64,000 nt of DNA, from assembly GCF_051020515.1 (NCBI RefSeq), contig NZ_CP194857.1:3906001-3970000 (forward strand), written 5' to 3'. Shown here piece by piece: positions 27,470 to 37,238 of the stretch (positions within the stretch are counted from its first letter, which is position 1; the number at the start of each line of letters is the position of its first letter). The DNA comes from CALKWS01 sp051020515. GTDB lineage: Bacteria; Actinomycetota; Actinomycetes; Actinomycetales; Beutenbergiaceae. The notes below the pieces were generated by a model, which had not been told where the DNA came from, made no database searches, and saw nothing but the letters and a program-made list of their open reading frames with translations. The position numbers and the translations under genes were made by a program.

Positions 27470-29721
27470 GTGACCAGCCCTGAAGTCGGCCCACGCAACG
27501 CCCTGGAGGTCGAGCAGTCCTACGTCGACCTCGTTTACGCCCGCCTGGACGAACTACGCGCGGGCGCCCGGAAGCGGTTGGCCAAGATACGCCGTGAGGG
27601 ACCCAGCGGATCACCGCAGAACCGGTCCGAAAGGGATGCCTTCGCGACCATGTACGAGGACCGGGTGGCCGCGCTGGACGCGGTCGAGGACCGCCTGGTG
27701 TTCGGACGGCTGGACCTGCGCGACGGCGATCGGCGCTACGTGGGCCGGATCGGCATCTCCGACGCCGAGCACTCCCCCGTGCTCACCGACTGGCGGGCAC
27801 CGGCGGCACGTGCCTTCTACCAGGCCACCGCGCACGCTCCCGGGGACGTGACGCTGCGCCGGCACCTGCAAACCAGGCATCGCCAGGTGGTGGCGATCGA
27901 GGACGACGTTCTCGACCTCGATGCACTTGACCCGGACACCAGGTGGAACTGGCCGGCGAGGGTGCGCTGATGGCCGCGCTGAAGGCCTCCCGCACCGGAC
28001 GGATGGGTGACATCGTCGCCACGATCCAGGCCGAGCAGGATGCGATCATCCGCTCCGACCTGGGCGGGGTATTGGTGGTCCAGGGCGGCCCGGGCACCGG
28101 CAAGACCGCTGTGGCCCTGCACCGGGCGGCCTATCTGCTGTACTCCCACCGGGAACGCCTGGAACGCTCCGGCGTGCTGCTCATCGGCCCGAGCCGGGTG
28201 TTCCTGCGCTATATCGAACAGGTGCTGCCAGCCCTGGGCGAGACCGGGGTGGTCTCCTCGACGCTGGGTGATCTGATTCCTGGGATCAGCGCCACCGCCA
28301 CCGAGGAACCGCGGGTGGCCAGGATCAAGGGGCGCCGCGCATGGGCCGGGATCATCTCCCGGGCGGTCAGGGCCAAGCAGCGGGTGCTGGGGCCCCAGGA
28401 ACTCAAGGTGGGATCGGTGGTGCTGCAGTTGCGGCCGGATGAGGTGCGGGAGGCTCAGGCCCGCGCCCGACGGTCCGGGCACCCGCACAACCGGGCCCGG
28501 GTCACGTTCGTCCGCGCGATGCTGACCGCACTGGCTACCCAGTACCTGGAGCAGATCGGCGGCGCCGGGGAGGATCCGGCCGAGGTGGTCGAGGAGATCC
28601 GCAGTGCCCGGGACGTGCGGGTGGCGTTGAACCTGTGCTGGCTGCCACTGACGGCTACCGGCCTGGTGGCCGAGTTGTTCGCCAAACCCCACAAACTCGA
28701 AGCCGTGGCCGGACGGATGCCGGCGGCCGACCGCGAGGCCCTGGTGCGGCCGGTCGGGTCGGAGTGGACGACGGCGGACATCCCCCTGATCGACGAGGCC
28801 GCCGAGCTCATCGGTTCCGATGACGAGACCGAGCGCGCCCAGGCGCGCATGGAGGCCGCGCGCCGGGAGCAGGAGGTCGCCTACGCCCGGGAGGTTCTCG
28901 CCTCGGTCGGTAGCAGTGACGATCCCGTCACTGCCCGCGATCTGGTGTCGGCGGAGACCTTCGCGGGACGGTTCGCTGAGTCGGGGCCACAGTTGACCAC
29001 CGCCGAGCGCGCCTACCGGGACCGGTCCTGGACCTACGGGCACATCGTGATCGATGAGGCACAGGAGCTCTCGGAGATGGCCTGGCGGGCGCTGCTGCGG
29101 CGCTGCCCCAGCCGGTCAATGACGGTGGTCGGCGACGTCGCACAGACCTCCTCCCCCGCCGGTACCCGCGAGTGGTCCCAGCGCCTGGACACGATGCTCC
29201 GCCGGGACTGGCGGGTCGCCGAACTGACTGTGAACTACCGCACGCCGGCCTCGGTGATGCGGGCGGCCCGGGCTGCTGTGACCGCCGCCGATCCGAAGCA
29301 CCCGCCGGCACCCCTGCAATCGGCCCGCGAGGTCCCCGACGCACTGGTCCTGACCGCAGCGGACAGCCTCGGTGAGACCGTGGCGGCGGTGCTGGAGGAC
29401 GAAGTGGCCGCCGTGGGCGACGGCACCGTGGCCGTCATCACCGCGACAGCCCGCCAGGATGAACTGAGCAGGATGCTGGACATCCCGGCCGGACCGGTGG
29501 ACCTGGCCGCCCAAGTGGTGCTGCTGGATCCGGCCGGGGCCAAGGGACTGGAGTTCGATCGAGTGATCGTGGCCGAGCCCGCGGCGATCCTGGCCGAGGG
29601 CGAGCCCGCGGATCTCTACGTGGCGATGACGCGGCCCACCCAGCGTCTGCACGTGGTGCACGCCGAGGAACTGCCGGCCGGTTTCGCAGCCGCACTGGAC
29701 CAGCCGATGTCCGACAGGTGA
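27470..29721 (+). CDS. HelD/HelR-like RNA polymerase-recycling ATPase (one frameshift)
   Basis: UvrD-like superfamily 1 ATPase of the HelD group, which releases stalled RNA polymerase from nucleic acid; some actinobacterial members (HelR) protect against rifampicin. The coiled-coil N-terminal arm is VEQSYVDLVYARLDELRAG. The 1A domain has Walker A GGPGTGKTAVALHRAAYLLY (about residue 205), and Walker B is IVIDEAQELSEMAW, followed by VVGDVAQTSS and VNYRTPASVM. The end carries AKGLEFDRVIV and YVAMTRPTQRLHV. One base is missing near 27939-27942 (DPDT to VELAGEGALM); the corrected length is 750 residues. GTG start. Confidence 0.88.
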
Positions 29722-29755
29722 GACGCCTGGCTACCGGCGAGGAAGAAGAAGGACG

Positions 29756-30976
29756 ATGAGCACCGTGGTCAAGGCACTGCTCCTGGAGAACATCCATCCC
29801 CTGGCACTCGATCTACTCGAGGGATCCGGCGCGGACGTCTCCACCGTGCCCGGTTCCCTGGACGAGGACGAACTGATCGAGGCCCTGGCAGGTGTGTCCG
29901 TCCTGGGCATCCGGTCCAAGACCAACGTCACCGAACGCGTCCTGTCGCGGAGTCCGGACCTACAGGCGATCGGCGCCTTCTGCATCGGCACCAACCAGAT
30001 CGATCTGGATGCCGCCGTCCACCACGGGGTGGCCGCCTTCAACGCCCCGTTCTCCAACACCCGCTCGGTCGTGGAACTGGCCCTGGCCGAGATCATCGCG
30101 CTCACCAGGCGGTTGACCGAGAAGGACAAGTCACTGCACGCGGGCCTGTGGGACAAGTCCGCCAACGGTGCGCACGAGGTGCGTGGGCGCACGCTGGGCA
30201 TCGTGGGGTACGGCAACATCGGCACCCAACTCTCCGTCGTCGCCGAGGCCCTGGGGATGCGGGTGGTCTTCTACGACAACGCCGAGAAACTCGCCCTCGG
30301 CAACGCCCGCCGCATGCCGGATCTGGACTCCCTGCTGGAGGTCTCCGATGTGGTCACCCTGCATGTCGACGGCCGGGCCGGGAACGCCGGGATGTTCGGG
30401 CCGGCGCAGTTCGCCAGGATGAAGCACGGTGCCATCTTCCTCAACCTCTCCCGCGGGTTCCTGGTGGACTACGCCCACCTGCGCGATGCGATCAGGGCCG
30501 GGGATCTGGCCGGCGCCGCGGTGGATGTCTTCCCCGACGAGCCCAAGCGCAACGGCGACCCGTTCGAATCCGAACTGCGTGGGCTGCCCAACGTGATCCT
30601 GACCCCGCACGTGGGCGGATCCACCGAGGAGGCGCAGCAGGACATCGGGGTGTTCGTGGCCGGAAAACTCCGCGACTACATGCGCTCGGGCTCCACGGCC
30701 CTGAGCGTGAACCTGCCCAGGCTCACGTTGGACACGCCCGGGCCGGGTCGCCAGCGCATCGCCCACTTGCACCGGAACGTGCCCGGCGTGCTGGCCGCGG
30801 TGAACCAGGCGTTGTCCTCCGGTGGTGCGAACATCGATTCCCAGATGCTCGCCACCACCGGTGACGTGGGTTACTCGGTGACCGACATCAGCGGCACCCT
30901 GCCGCGGCAGGCAAGGGACCACCTTCGTGAGATCGAGGGGCACCACAGTGTCCGCGAGCTCAACGGGTCGGTCTAG
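29756..30976 (+). CDS. serA: D-3-phosphoglycerate dehydrogenase
   Basis: NAD-dependent first enzyme of phosphorylated serine biosynthesis. The 406-residue product is of the shorter, E. coli-like type: substrate domain SKTNVTERVLS and FCIGTNQIDLDAA, NAD fold GIVGYGNIGTQL (about residues 148-159), catalytic Arg in NLSRGFLVDY, acid in VFPDEPKRNGDPF, catalytic His in TPHVGGSTEEAQ, and a C-terminal ACT domain (about 330-405, VPGVLAAVNQALSSGGANI) for serine feedback. It lacks the extra intervening domain of mycobacterial SerA. A GAGGAAGAAGAAGGACG stretch precedes the ATG. Confidence 0.96.
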   Translation: MSTVVKALLLENIHPLALDLLEGSGADVSTVPGSLDEDELIEALAGVSVLGIRSKTNVTERVLSRSPDLQAIGAFCIGTNQIDLDAAVHHGVAAFNAPFSNTRSVVELALAEIIALTRRLTEKDKSLHAGLWDKSANGAHEVRGRTLGIVGYGNIGTQLSVVAEALGMRVVFYDNAEKLALGNARRMPDLDSLLEVSDVVTLHVDGRAGNAGMFGPAQFARMKHGAIFLNLSRGFLVDYAHLRDAIRAGDLAGAAVDVFPDEPKRNGDPFESELRGLPNVILTPHVGGSTEEAQQDIGVFVAGKLRDYMRSGSTALSVNLPRLTLDTPGPGRQRIAHLHRNVPGVLAAVNQALSSGGANIDSQMLATTGDVGYSVTDISGTLPRQARDHLREIEGHHSVRELNGSV

Positions 30977-31008
30977 GCACGCTTCGGACCGGGCGCCGAG
31001 CGAGGAAC

Positions 31009-31206
31009 TCAGCCGGTCTTACGCGGCCGGAATGTCCGCTTGGGCTCGCCGACCACCTCCGGCCCGTTCACCGAACCGGTGTTCCGGACTCCATCTGCGG
31101 TGGGGTGGTCACCCGCGTTCTTGCGATCGAGCGCCTCGCGCATCTTCGCCTTGGCATCGGCCATCAGCCGATCGGGGCCTTCGGATCCGTTCTTCTTCGA
31201 TGACAT
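31009..31206 (-). CDS. DUF5302 family small protein
   Basis: Small basic protein of 65 residues matching the actinobacterial DUF5302 pattern: LMADAKAKMREALDRKN followed by a Gly/His-containing linker and a C-terminal KRTFRPRKTG tail. Function unknown; predicted disordered outside the short helix. The ATG was chosen over an adjacent upstream TTG. It lies in the gap between convergent serA and nrdR. Confidence 0.75.
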   Translation of the reverse strand: MSSKKNGSEGPDRLMADAKAKMREALDRKNAGDHPTADGVRNTGSVNGPEVVGEPKRTFRPRKTG

Positions 31207-31313
31207 CAACAGTCCTCCCTGAACTCACCACGGACCGGGACCGGGGTGGCTCATCCGCAACCTTGCCGGGTCCGGCGCGAACACGCCAGCGGATAAACCC
31301 CGGCCATGCACCC

Positions 31314-31784
31314 TCAGGCGTACTGCTCCGAGGCAGGATTGCGGTCCAACTTCAGCGCGGTGATCGCGGCCTCGAAGTCCTCGAGGGAGGTGAAGTTCTG
31401 GTAGACGCTGGCAAAGCGCAGGTACGCCACCTCGTCCAGCGCCCGCAGCGGCCCCAAGGTCGCCAATCCGACCTCGTGGGAGTCGATCTCGGCCACGCCG
31501 GTGGCGCGGATGGACTCCTCCACCTGCTGGGCCAGCAGCGCCAGGTCATCGGCGGAGACCGGGCGACCCTGACACGCCTTGCTCACACCGGCCACGACCT
31601 TCTCCCGGCTGAACGGCTCCATCGCCCCCGATCGCTTGATCACCGTGAGGCTGGTGCTCTCCACCGTGGTGAAGCGGCGCGAACACTCGGGACAGTGCCG
31701 GCGGCGGCGGATACTGCCGCCGTCGTCGGCGGTGCGGGAGTCCACCACCCGCGAGTCGGGGTTACGGCAGTACGGACAATGCAT
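31314..31784 (-). CDS. nrdR: Transcriptional repressor NrdR
   Basis: Zinc-ribbon, ATP-cone repressor of ribonucleotide reductase genes that senses dATP/ATP. The 156-residue product starts MHCPYCRNPDSRVVDSR, completes the zinc ribbon with RRRRHCPECSRRF, and has the ATP-cone VIKRSGAMEPFSREKV. An upstream in-frame start adds 19 residues without homology. It lies downstream of the LysM gene on the same strand (96-base gap). The lexA-LysM-nrdR arrangement is common in actinobacteria. Confidence 0.96.
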   Translation of the reverse strand: MHCPYCRNPDSRVVDSRTADDGGSIRRRRHCPECSRRFTTVESTSLTVIKRSGAMEPFSREKVVAGVSKACQGRPVSADDLALLAQQVEESIRATGVAEIDSHEVGLATLGPLRALDEVAYLRFASVYQNFTSLEDFEAAITALKLDRNPASEQYA

Positions 31785-31880
31785 CGGCGCGTCCCTTCCC
31801 GGCTTGGTGACGGCGTGCTCGGTGCACACACAATGCCACATCTGGCTACCGGTGTGGGACGTCGCCCTCCAGCGGGTTCC

Positions 31881-32522
31881 TCAGCCCTGCGGGACGCTCA
31901 ACTCCTGGCCGGCGTGCACGGTGGAGCGCTCCAGCCCGTTCATGCCGCGGATGGTCTCCACCACCTGGCGCACGTCCTGCCCCGGATCGGCGATCTCACT
32001 CGCGATCACCCACAGGCTCTCGCCCGGCTGGACCACCACGGTGGAGACCTCTGCCGGCGTCTGCGCCTCTGGCGCCAGCAGGGTGCCGAGCCCGCCGCCC
32101 ACGGCGATCGCCAGCGCGAAGCCAAGCGCGACCAGCACCCGCCGTCCGCGGGTGGTCAGCCGCAGGGGGGCGTGTTCGCGCGCCCTGGCCGGGCGCACCG
32201 GCGCCGCCGGACGAACCGGTACCGCCGGGCGAACCGGAGCCGTCGGGCGAACCGGTGCCGTCACCAGGGGCGTCACGGGACGGGTCCGGCCGCCCGAGCC
32301 CTCGGTCTGCTGGGGTACGAGGGCCCGCGGCACGTCGCTCTGCGGCGTAGCCTTCGGGGCCTCCGGGGCCGGAGCCGCTCCGGGCGCCGAGAAGACTGCG
32401 GGAACCGGGAGGTGACAGGTCGAGTTACGTGCAGGGCCGGCGTGCCAGCAGGGGCGCGTCCGCGACCGCCGCAGGGCGGCCCGCCGGGTCGAGGGGCTGG
32501 GGTGGATCGCCAGTGCACTCAT
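31881..32522 (-). CDS. LysM peptidoglycan-binding protein, probable SOS-controlled division inhibitor (YneA-like position)
   Basis: Protein of 213 residues with a single membrane segment (VLVALGFALAIAVGGGLGTLL, about residues 129-149) and one C-terminal LysM domain (VVVQPGESLWVIASEIADP to VHAGQELSVPQ). The cytoplasmic part is rich in Pro, Val and Arg with a short VRPAAPVRPA-type repeat. It is transcribed divergently from lexA across two LexA boxes, the arrangement of B. subtilis yneA and the mycobacterial/corynebacterial SOS cell-division suppressors. The division-inhibitor role is inferred from position and domain layout only. Confidence 0.85.
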   Translation of the reverse strand: MSALAIHPSPSTRRAALRRSRTRPCWHAGPARNSTCHLPVPAVFSAPGAAPAPEAPKATPQSDVPRALVPQQTEGSGGRTRPVTPLVTAPVRPTAPVRPAVPVRPAAPVRPARAREHAPLRLTTRGRRVLVALGFALAIAVGGGLGTLLAPEAQTPAEVSTVVVQPGESLWVIASEIADPGQDVRQVVETIRGMNGLERSTVHAGQELSVPQG

Positions 32523-32568
32523 CGGATTACTCCTCGGGCCACGTCCGGGACCGGCAACCGACCGACCC

Positions 32569-32584
32569 TCGAACTGATGTTCTG
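32569..32584. promoter_or_regulatory. LexA (SOS) box near the LysM gene
   Basis: TCGAACTGATGTTCTG matches the actinobacterial SOS palindrome TCGAAC-N4-GTTCGA at 10 of 12 fixed positions. It lies 47-62 bases upstream of the LysM gene start, in the divergent region shared with lexA. Confidence 0.8.
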
Positions 32585-32636
32585 CGAACACATGTATGGA
32601 CAGTAACACAGCCGTTCGATAGCGTCGACACGCCAG

Positions 32637-32652
32637 TCGAACAGATGTTTCC
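32637..32652. promoter_or_regulatory. Second LexA-like box, nearer lexA
   Basis: TCGAACAGATGTTTCC keeps the TCGAAC half-site and the following GTT of the SOS palindrome, with a degenerate right end. It lies about 127-142 bases upstream of the lexA start. A pair of boxes in a lexA/LysM divergent region would let each gene have its own operator. Confidence 0.6.
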
Positions 32653-32778
32653 TGTTCGGCGCCGTAACGCCTAGGCTTAGGAACGTCATGGGGAACACCC
32701 CACCACCGACCCCTGACATCGCGGTGACGGGACCATGGCAGAGCCGCTCGCAACCGCACCGAACCGCAGGAGGACACG

Positions 32779-33516
32779 ATGGCCGAGGGACCCAAGGACA
32801 CCAGCCGGCAGCACCCGGACCAGACCGGCCACTCCCCCGGTCTGACCGCCCGGCAACAGCGGATCATGGACTCGATCCGCACCAACATCGAGACCAAGGG
32901 GTACCCGCCGACGATGCGCGAGATCGGCACCGCCGTGGGCCTGGCCAGCCCGTCATCGGTGAAGTACCAGCTCCAGGTCCTGGAGGAAAAGGGGTACCTG
33001 CGCCGGGACCCGATCTCCACCCGCGCGATCGAGATCCTGGATCCCCACGGCACGGCGCCGGCGCAAGAGAGCCCGGCACCGGCTTCGGCCCGCGGCCCGA
33101 AACAGTTCTTCAGCACCGACTCCGATGAGCAGGTGGACGCCTCGCCCAGTTACGTCCCGGTGGTCGGGCGGATCGCGGCGGGCGGCCCGGTGCTGGCCGA
33201 GCAGTCGGTGGAGGACGTCTTCCCGCTGCCGCGCCAATTGGTCGGCGACGGCGACCTGTTCCTGCTCAAGGTCACCGGCGACTCGATGATCGACGCCGCG
33301 ATCTGCGACGGCGACTTCGTCGTGGTGCGTCAGCAGCCGGTGGCCGAGAACGGTGAGATCGTCGCGGCGATGATCGACGGTGAGGCCACGGTCAAGACGC
33401 TCAAGCGCACCGAGGGCGAGGTCTGGCTGATGCCGGCCAACTCCGCCTACTCCCCGATCGAGGGATCCGACGCCCAGATCCTGGGCCGGGTGGTCAGCGT
33501 CCTGCGCTCGGTGTGA
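32779..33516 (+). CDS. lexA: SOS response repressor LexA
   Basis: Self-cleaving repressor of DNA damage genes. The 245-residue product has a winged helix (PPTMREIGTAVGLASPSSVKY, about residues 43-63), the cleavage site RIAA-GGP between Ala134 and Gly135, catalytic Ser169 in VTGDSMIDAAI and Lys206 in ATVKTLKR. The start has an AGGAGG ribosome binding site. It is divergent from the LysM gene. Its 3' end overlaps the convergent phosphatase gene by 23 bases. Confidence 0.97.
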   Translation: MAEGPKDTSRQHPDQTGHSPGLTARQQRIMDSIRTNIETKGYPPTMREIGTAVGLASPSSVKYQLQVLEEKGYLRRDPISTRAIEILDPHGTAPAQESPAPASARGPKQFFSTDSDEQVDASPSYVPVVGRIAAGGPVLAEQSVEDVFPLPRQLVGDGDLFLLKVTGDSMIDAAICDGDFVVVRQQPVAENGEIVAAMIDGEATVKTLKRTEGEVWLMPANSAYSPIEGSDAQILGRVVSVLRSV

Positions 33517-35171
33517 CCCGCCCGTCCGGTCCGATCCGCAGGCACACCTCGTCGTCGTAGGTGCGTCGCTCGATCCGGAGCACCCGGTACTGCGAGTCCA
33601 GGACCGGGAAGGCGTGGATCGGTTGCAGCGTCAACCGCGCTCCGGTCCCGGTGCGCTCGAGGTTGATGTCCAGGTAGCCGTAGTGCTTGCCACCCTCACG
33701 CAGCACCGGGTTGCCGTCGCCGGCCACCTCCCAGCGCTCCGGAGCGTCCTGGTCGGCCGTCCAGGCCCGGTGCGGGTTGTACCGCAGGAGCTCCCCATCA
33801 CCCCCTCGCAGTTCGCCACCCAGGCTGTCCCCGGCCACACCGACGTCGTAGTAGAGCACCCCGGGTGAGCCTTCGTCGCCGTCGGGCACCACCGAGCGCT
33901 CGAACAGTTCACTGTGCCCGCAGAGCACCGCGGCCACGCCGAATTCACTGAACATCCCGATGGAACCTGCGCATCGGGGTTCCGCCCTGACCGGTAGAGA
34001 ACTCGTGATCCATCGGTAGGCCGTGCGCACCGCTGGAGTAGGGCACGTGGTGGAACTGGACCAGGATGATCCGGCCCTGCGCCCGGGCGTCGGCCAGATT
34101 CTCTTCGGCCCAGCGCCACTGCGGCCTGCCGGGGGCGATGTCGTTCAGGTCCGTGCCACCGGCGGCGGTGTACTCCGTTGCGGTGAAGTGGTCCTGGGTA
34201 TCGGTGCCCGGGCCCCGGTAGGCCCGCCCGGTGAGGGGCCGGACGTAACGGGACCGATGGTCGTCGGGCTCCCCGTTCGAGGAGTCCAGCGTCAGGATCG
34301 TGAGTGGTCCGTGGTCGAGGCGGTAGTAGCCCCGGCCCCGCGACCCGTCCGGGCCCGGGAAGTGGGCGTGGTACTTGGCCCGGGCCCGCACCACCGGGGA
34401 ACGGTCCGACGGCGTGCCGTACCGGCCGTTGCGGGCGCCGAAGTTCTCCCAGTTTCCCAGCGCAGGCAGGAGCGGTGCCCGCGAGAGCAGGCCCGAGGGG
34501 GCGTTGATCGTGAAGAACTCATCCCAGGCGGGCTGGTATCCCCCGCCGCCGACCAGGTCACCGGGATGCAGGATGAGGTCCGCCTCCTCCTGGGCGATCA
34601 TGCTCACCACCGCCCGGTAGCCCTCCGCCTTGGTGAGCGGGTAGCGCAGCACGGGCCGGCCGGCGGTGTGCTCCGCCACGCCGAAGGCCTCCCGCCACAA
34701 GCCGTGCGGGTCGGGACGGGACTCCCCGCCGGGGCCGGCCGGCCAGGAGCGATGCGTCACCCGCCCGGCCGGAGCGGTCTCGGAGTCCGACAGCGCCACC
34801 AGGTGGATCTGCTGCCAGGACCCGTCGGTGGGAGCGGTGCGGAAGGCGGCACGGTACTGCTCGCCATCCTGGGCGACCGCGTAGGTGTACCGCGTGTGTG
34901 GCCGCAAGCCGGTCAGGACGACGACGTGGCGGACGTTCCCGTCCGGGTACAGCCAGGAGCCGGGCGCCAGACCCTCGATGTGCTCGGTGCGCTCGGCCTC
35001 GGTAGGGCTCAGCACGTCGAGGGCCTCGGGTCGGGACGTGACCGGCCCGGGCGCGCCCGGGCCGGTCACAACGACTTCTCCGGGTTCATCGGTGTGGGAG
35101 AACCAGATGATCGTCATGCCGGTGCTGCTCGGTGCGTGCAGGTAGGGCCGGACGCGGAAACCGGACGTCAT
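33494..35171 (-). CDS. Purple acid phosphatase-type metallophosphoesterase (one frameshift)
   Basis: Metallophosphoesterase with an N-terminal Fn3-like domain (VRPYLHAPSSTGMTIIWFSH), as in purple acid phosphatases. Metal-site motifs seen are LHPGDLVGGGGYQPAWDEFF, LPALGNWENFG (the GNHE position, here GNWE), FHHVPYSS and VLCGHSELFER. One surplus G near 33957-33960 separates the last 155 residues; removing it gives 558 residues. No signal peptide, so probably cytoplasmic; substrate unknown. It overlaps the DinG-like gene start-stop as ATGA, so it is the last gene of the hflX operon. Confidence 0.82.
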
Positions 35172-37238
35172 GCCGGTGCGTCCCCGCCACCGGACAGCCT
35201 GCGCAGCGCGGCCCGGACCAGGTCACCGTCGGTGGTGGGCCACAGCGGCGGGAGCGACTTGGCCAGGAAACTGCCGTAGCGCGCCGTTCGCAGCCGGGGG
35301 TCGAGCACGGCCACCACGCCACGATCGGCCACCCCACGCACCAGCCGGCCCGCGCCCTGAGCCAGTAGCAGAGCCGCGTGGCTGGCAGCCACCGCCATGA
35401 AGCCGTTGCCACCTCCGGCAGCCACCACCTCCTGGCGCGCCTGGCGGATCGGGTCATCGGGGCGCGGGAACGGGATCCGGTCGATGACCACCAACTGGCA
35501 TGCCTCCCCCGGCACGTCCACGCCCTGCCACAGCGACAATGTGCCGAACAGGGAGGTGGCGGGTTCGGCGGAGAACCGGCGCACCAGGGCCGGGATCGAG
35601 TCCTCGCCCTGTAACAGGATCTCGGTGTCCAGCCGCTCCCGCAGCGCCTCGGCCGCAGCCTGCGCACCGCGTCGGGAGGAGAACAGCCCGAGGGTGCGCC
35701 CGCCGGCGGCCTCGATCAGTCCGGCGAGTTCGTCCAGGGCCTCCTGGGCCGTGCCGTCGCGGCCCGGCGGCGGCAGGTGCGAGGCCACGTAGAGGATGCC
35801 CTGCTTGCCGTAGTCGAACGGGGAGGACACCTGCACGGCCCGGTGGGGCCCGAAGCCCATCCCGACGCTGCGCACGGCGTGGTCGAAGGTACCACCGAGG
35901 GCGAGGGTGGCCGAGGTGAGCACCGCGGCCCGCTCGGCGAAGAGCTCGGAGGCGATCGGGCCGGCCACGTCCAGCGGTGCGATCTTCAGCCGCGAACCCT
36001 CCCCCGGTGCGCGCCCGCGCTCGCACCAGAGCACGTCGATCCGCTCCGCCACACTGTCGGAAAGCAGGCGTTCGGCGATCTCGAACAGCACCAGCAGCGC
36101 CGACGTCGCCATGGCTCGGCCACCGGCTTCCTCGGCCTTGCCCTGGCCCTGGGTCTGCTCGGTGCGCACCGCCGTCATCGCCTCACGGCACGCCTCGGCG
36201 ATGGAGCGCACCGTGGGCACCAGTTCGGCCGGCAGGCCCTGGGGCAGGCGGCCCTCGGGCACCAGACCAAGGTTGGTGCGCAGATGGGTGGCGGCATCCT
36301 CCAGGGCGGAGAGCGCGATCCCGGCGTGACGGCGGGCGAGCCGGGCGGTGCGTTCCACGGACGCGGCGGACAACTCCACCGTGGCCTGGGCGGTGACCCG
36401 GTCGGCGAGTTCATGCGCCTCGTCCACGATGAGCACCTGGTGTTCGGGCAGCACCTTCGGGGAACCCGAGGCGGCGATCCCCAGCATCGCGTGGTTGGTC
36501 ACCACCAGGTCCGCCTCACGGGCGGCGCGGCGGGCGTGTTCGGGGAAGCAGTCGTTCAGCAGCGGGCAGCGTTGCCCCAGGCACTCCAGGGAGGTGAGGG
36601 AAACCTGCCGCCAGGCCCGGTCGCTGACCCCGGGCACCAGATCGTCGCGGTCCCCGGTGCTGGTCTCCTCGGCCCACCTGCGCAACCGCAGCACCTGTCC
36701 GCCCAGGGAGTCGTCCTGGCCCTCGGGGTGCTCCTCGGCGGCCGAGGGGGCCGCGGCTGCGGCATCGAAGAGGGTGCCCTCGTCGTCGGCCGGGTAGCCA
36801 CCGGCCACCTTGTGCAGGCACAGGTAGTTGTGCCATCCCTTCAGCAGCGCCACCTGGGGCTCCCGGGGCAGGTGCCGCCGTAGGGACTCCGCGGCAAGCG
36901 GCAGGTCGTGTCCGAGCACCTGGCGCTGCAGGGCCAGGGTGGCGGGGAGAGACGATGGTCCGTTCCTCGTTGCCGACCGCGTGCAGCAGCGCCGGGATCA
37001 GGTACGCCAACGACTTACCGGTGCCGGTGCCGGCCTGGACGAGGAGGTGCTCGGCGCCGGCCAGCGCGGCGGCCACCTCGGTGGCCATCTGGTGCTGGCC
37101 CTCCCGGCGGGCGCCGCCCATCGCCGCGATGACCTCATCGAGCACGGTATCCAGGTGCGATGGCGGATCGGGGCGACTCACGTCGTCGTCGGTTGGAACG
37201 GTACCGCCCGCGTCGCTGCCGGCGTCGTCGGGGCTCAT
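35168..37238 (-). CDS. DinG/XPD-like ATP-dependent helicase (one frameshift)
   Basis: Superfamily 2 DNA helicase with an iron-sulphur domain. Walker A is QAGTGTGKSLAYLIPALL, the Fe-S cysteines are YLCLHKV and LECLGQRCPLLNDCFPEH, DEAH is LIVDEAHELADRV, and the C-terminal motor has VLTSATLALGG and QGAGRLVRGVADRGVV. A surplus C near 36942-36946 shifts the frame after ERTIVSP; removal gives ATLALQRQVLGHDLPL and 689 residues. The start overlaps the hflX stop as ATGA and the stop overlaps the phosphatase start. Confidence 0.9.

Noticed and set aside
32582..32597. Third LexA box (GCGAACACATGTATGG region)
   Set aside because: Only the left half-site matches and it partly overlaps the better box at 32569-32584.
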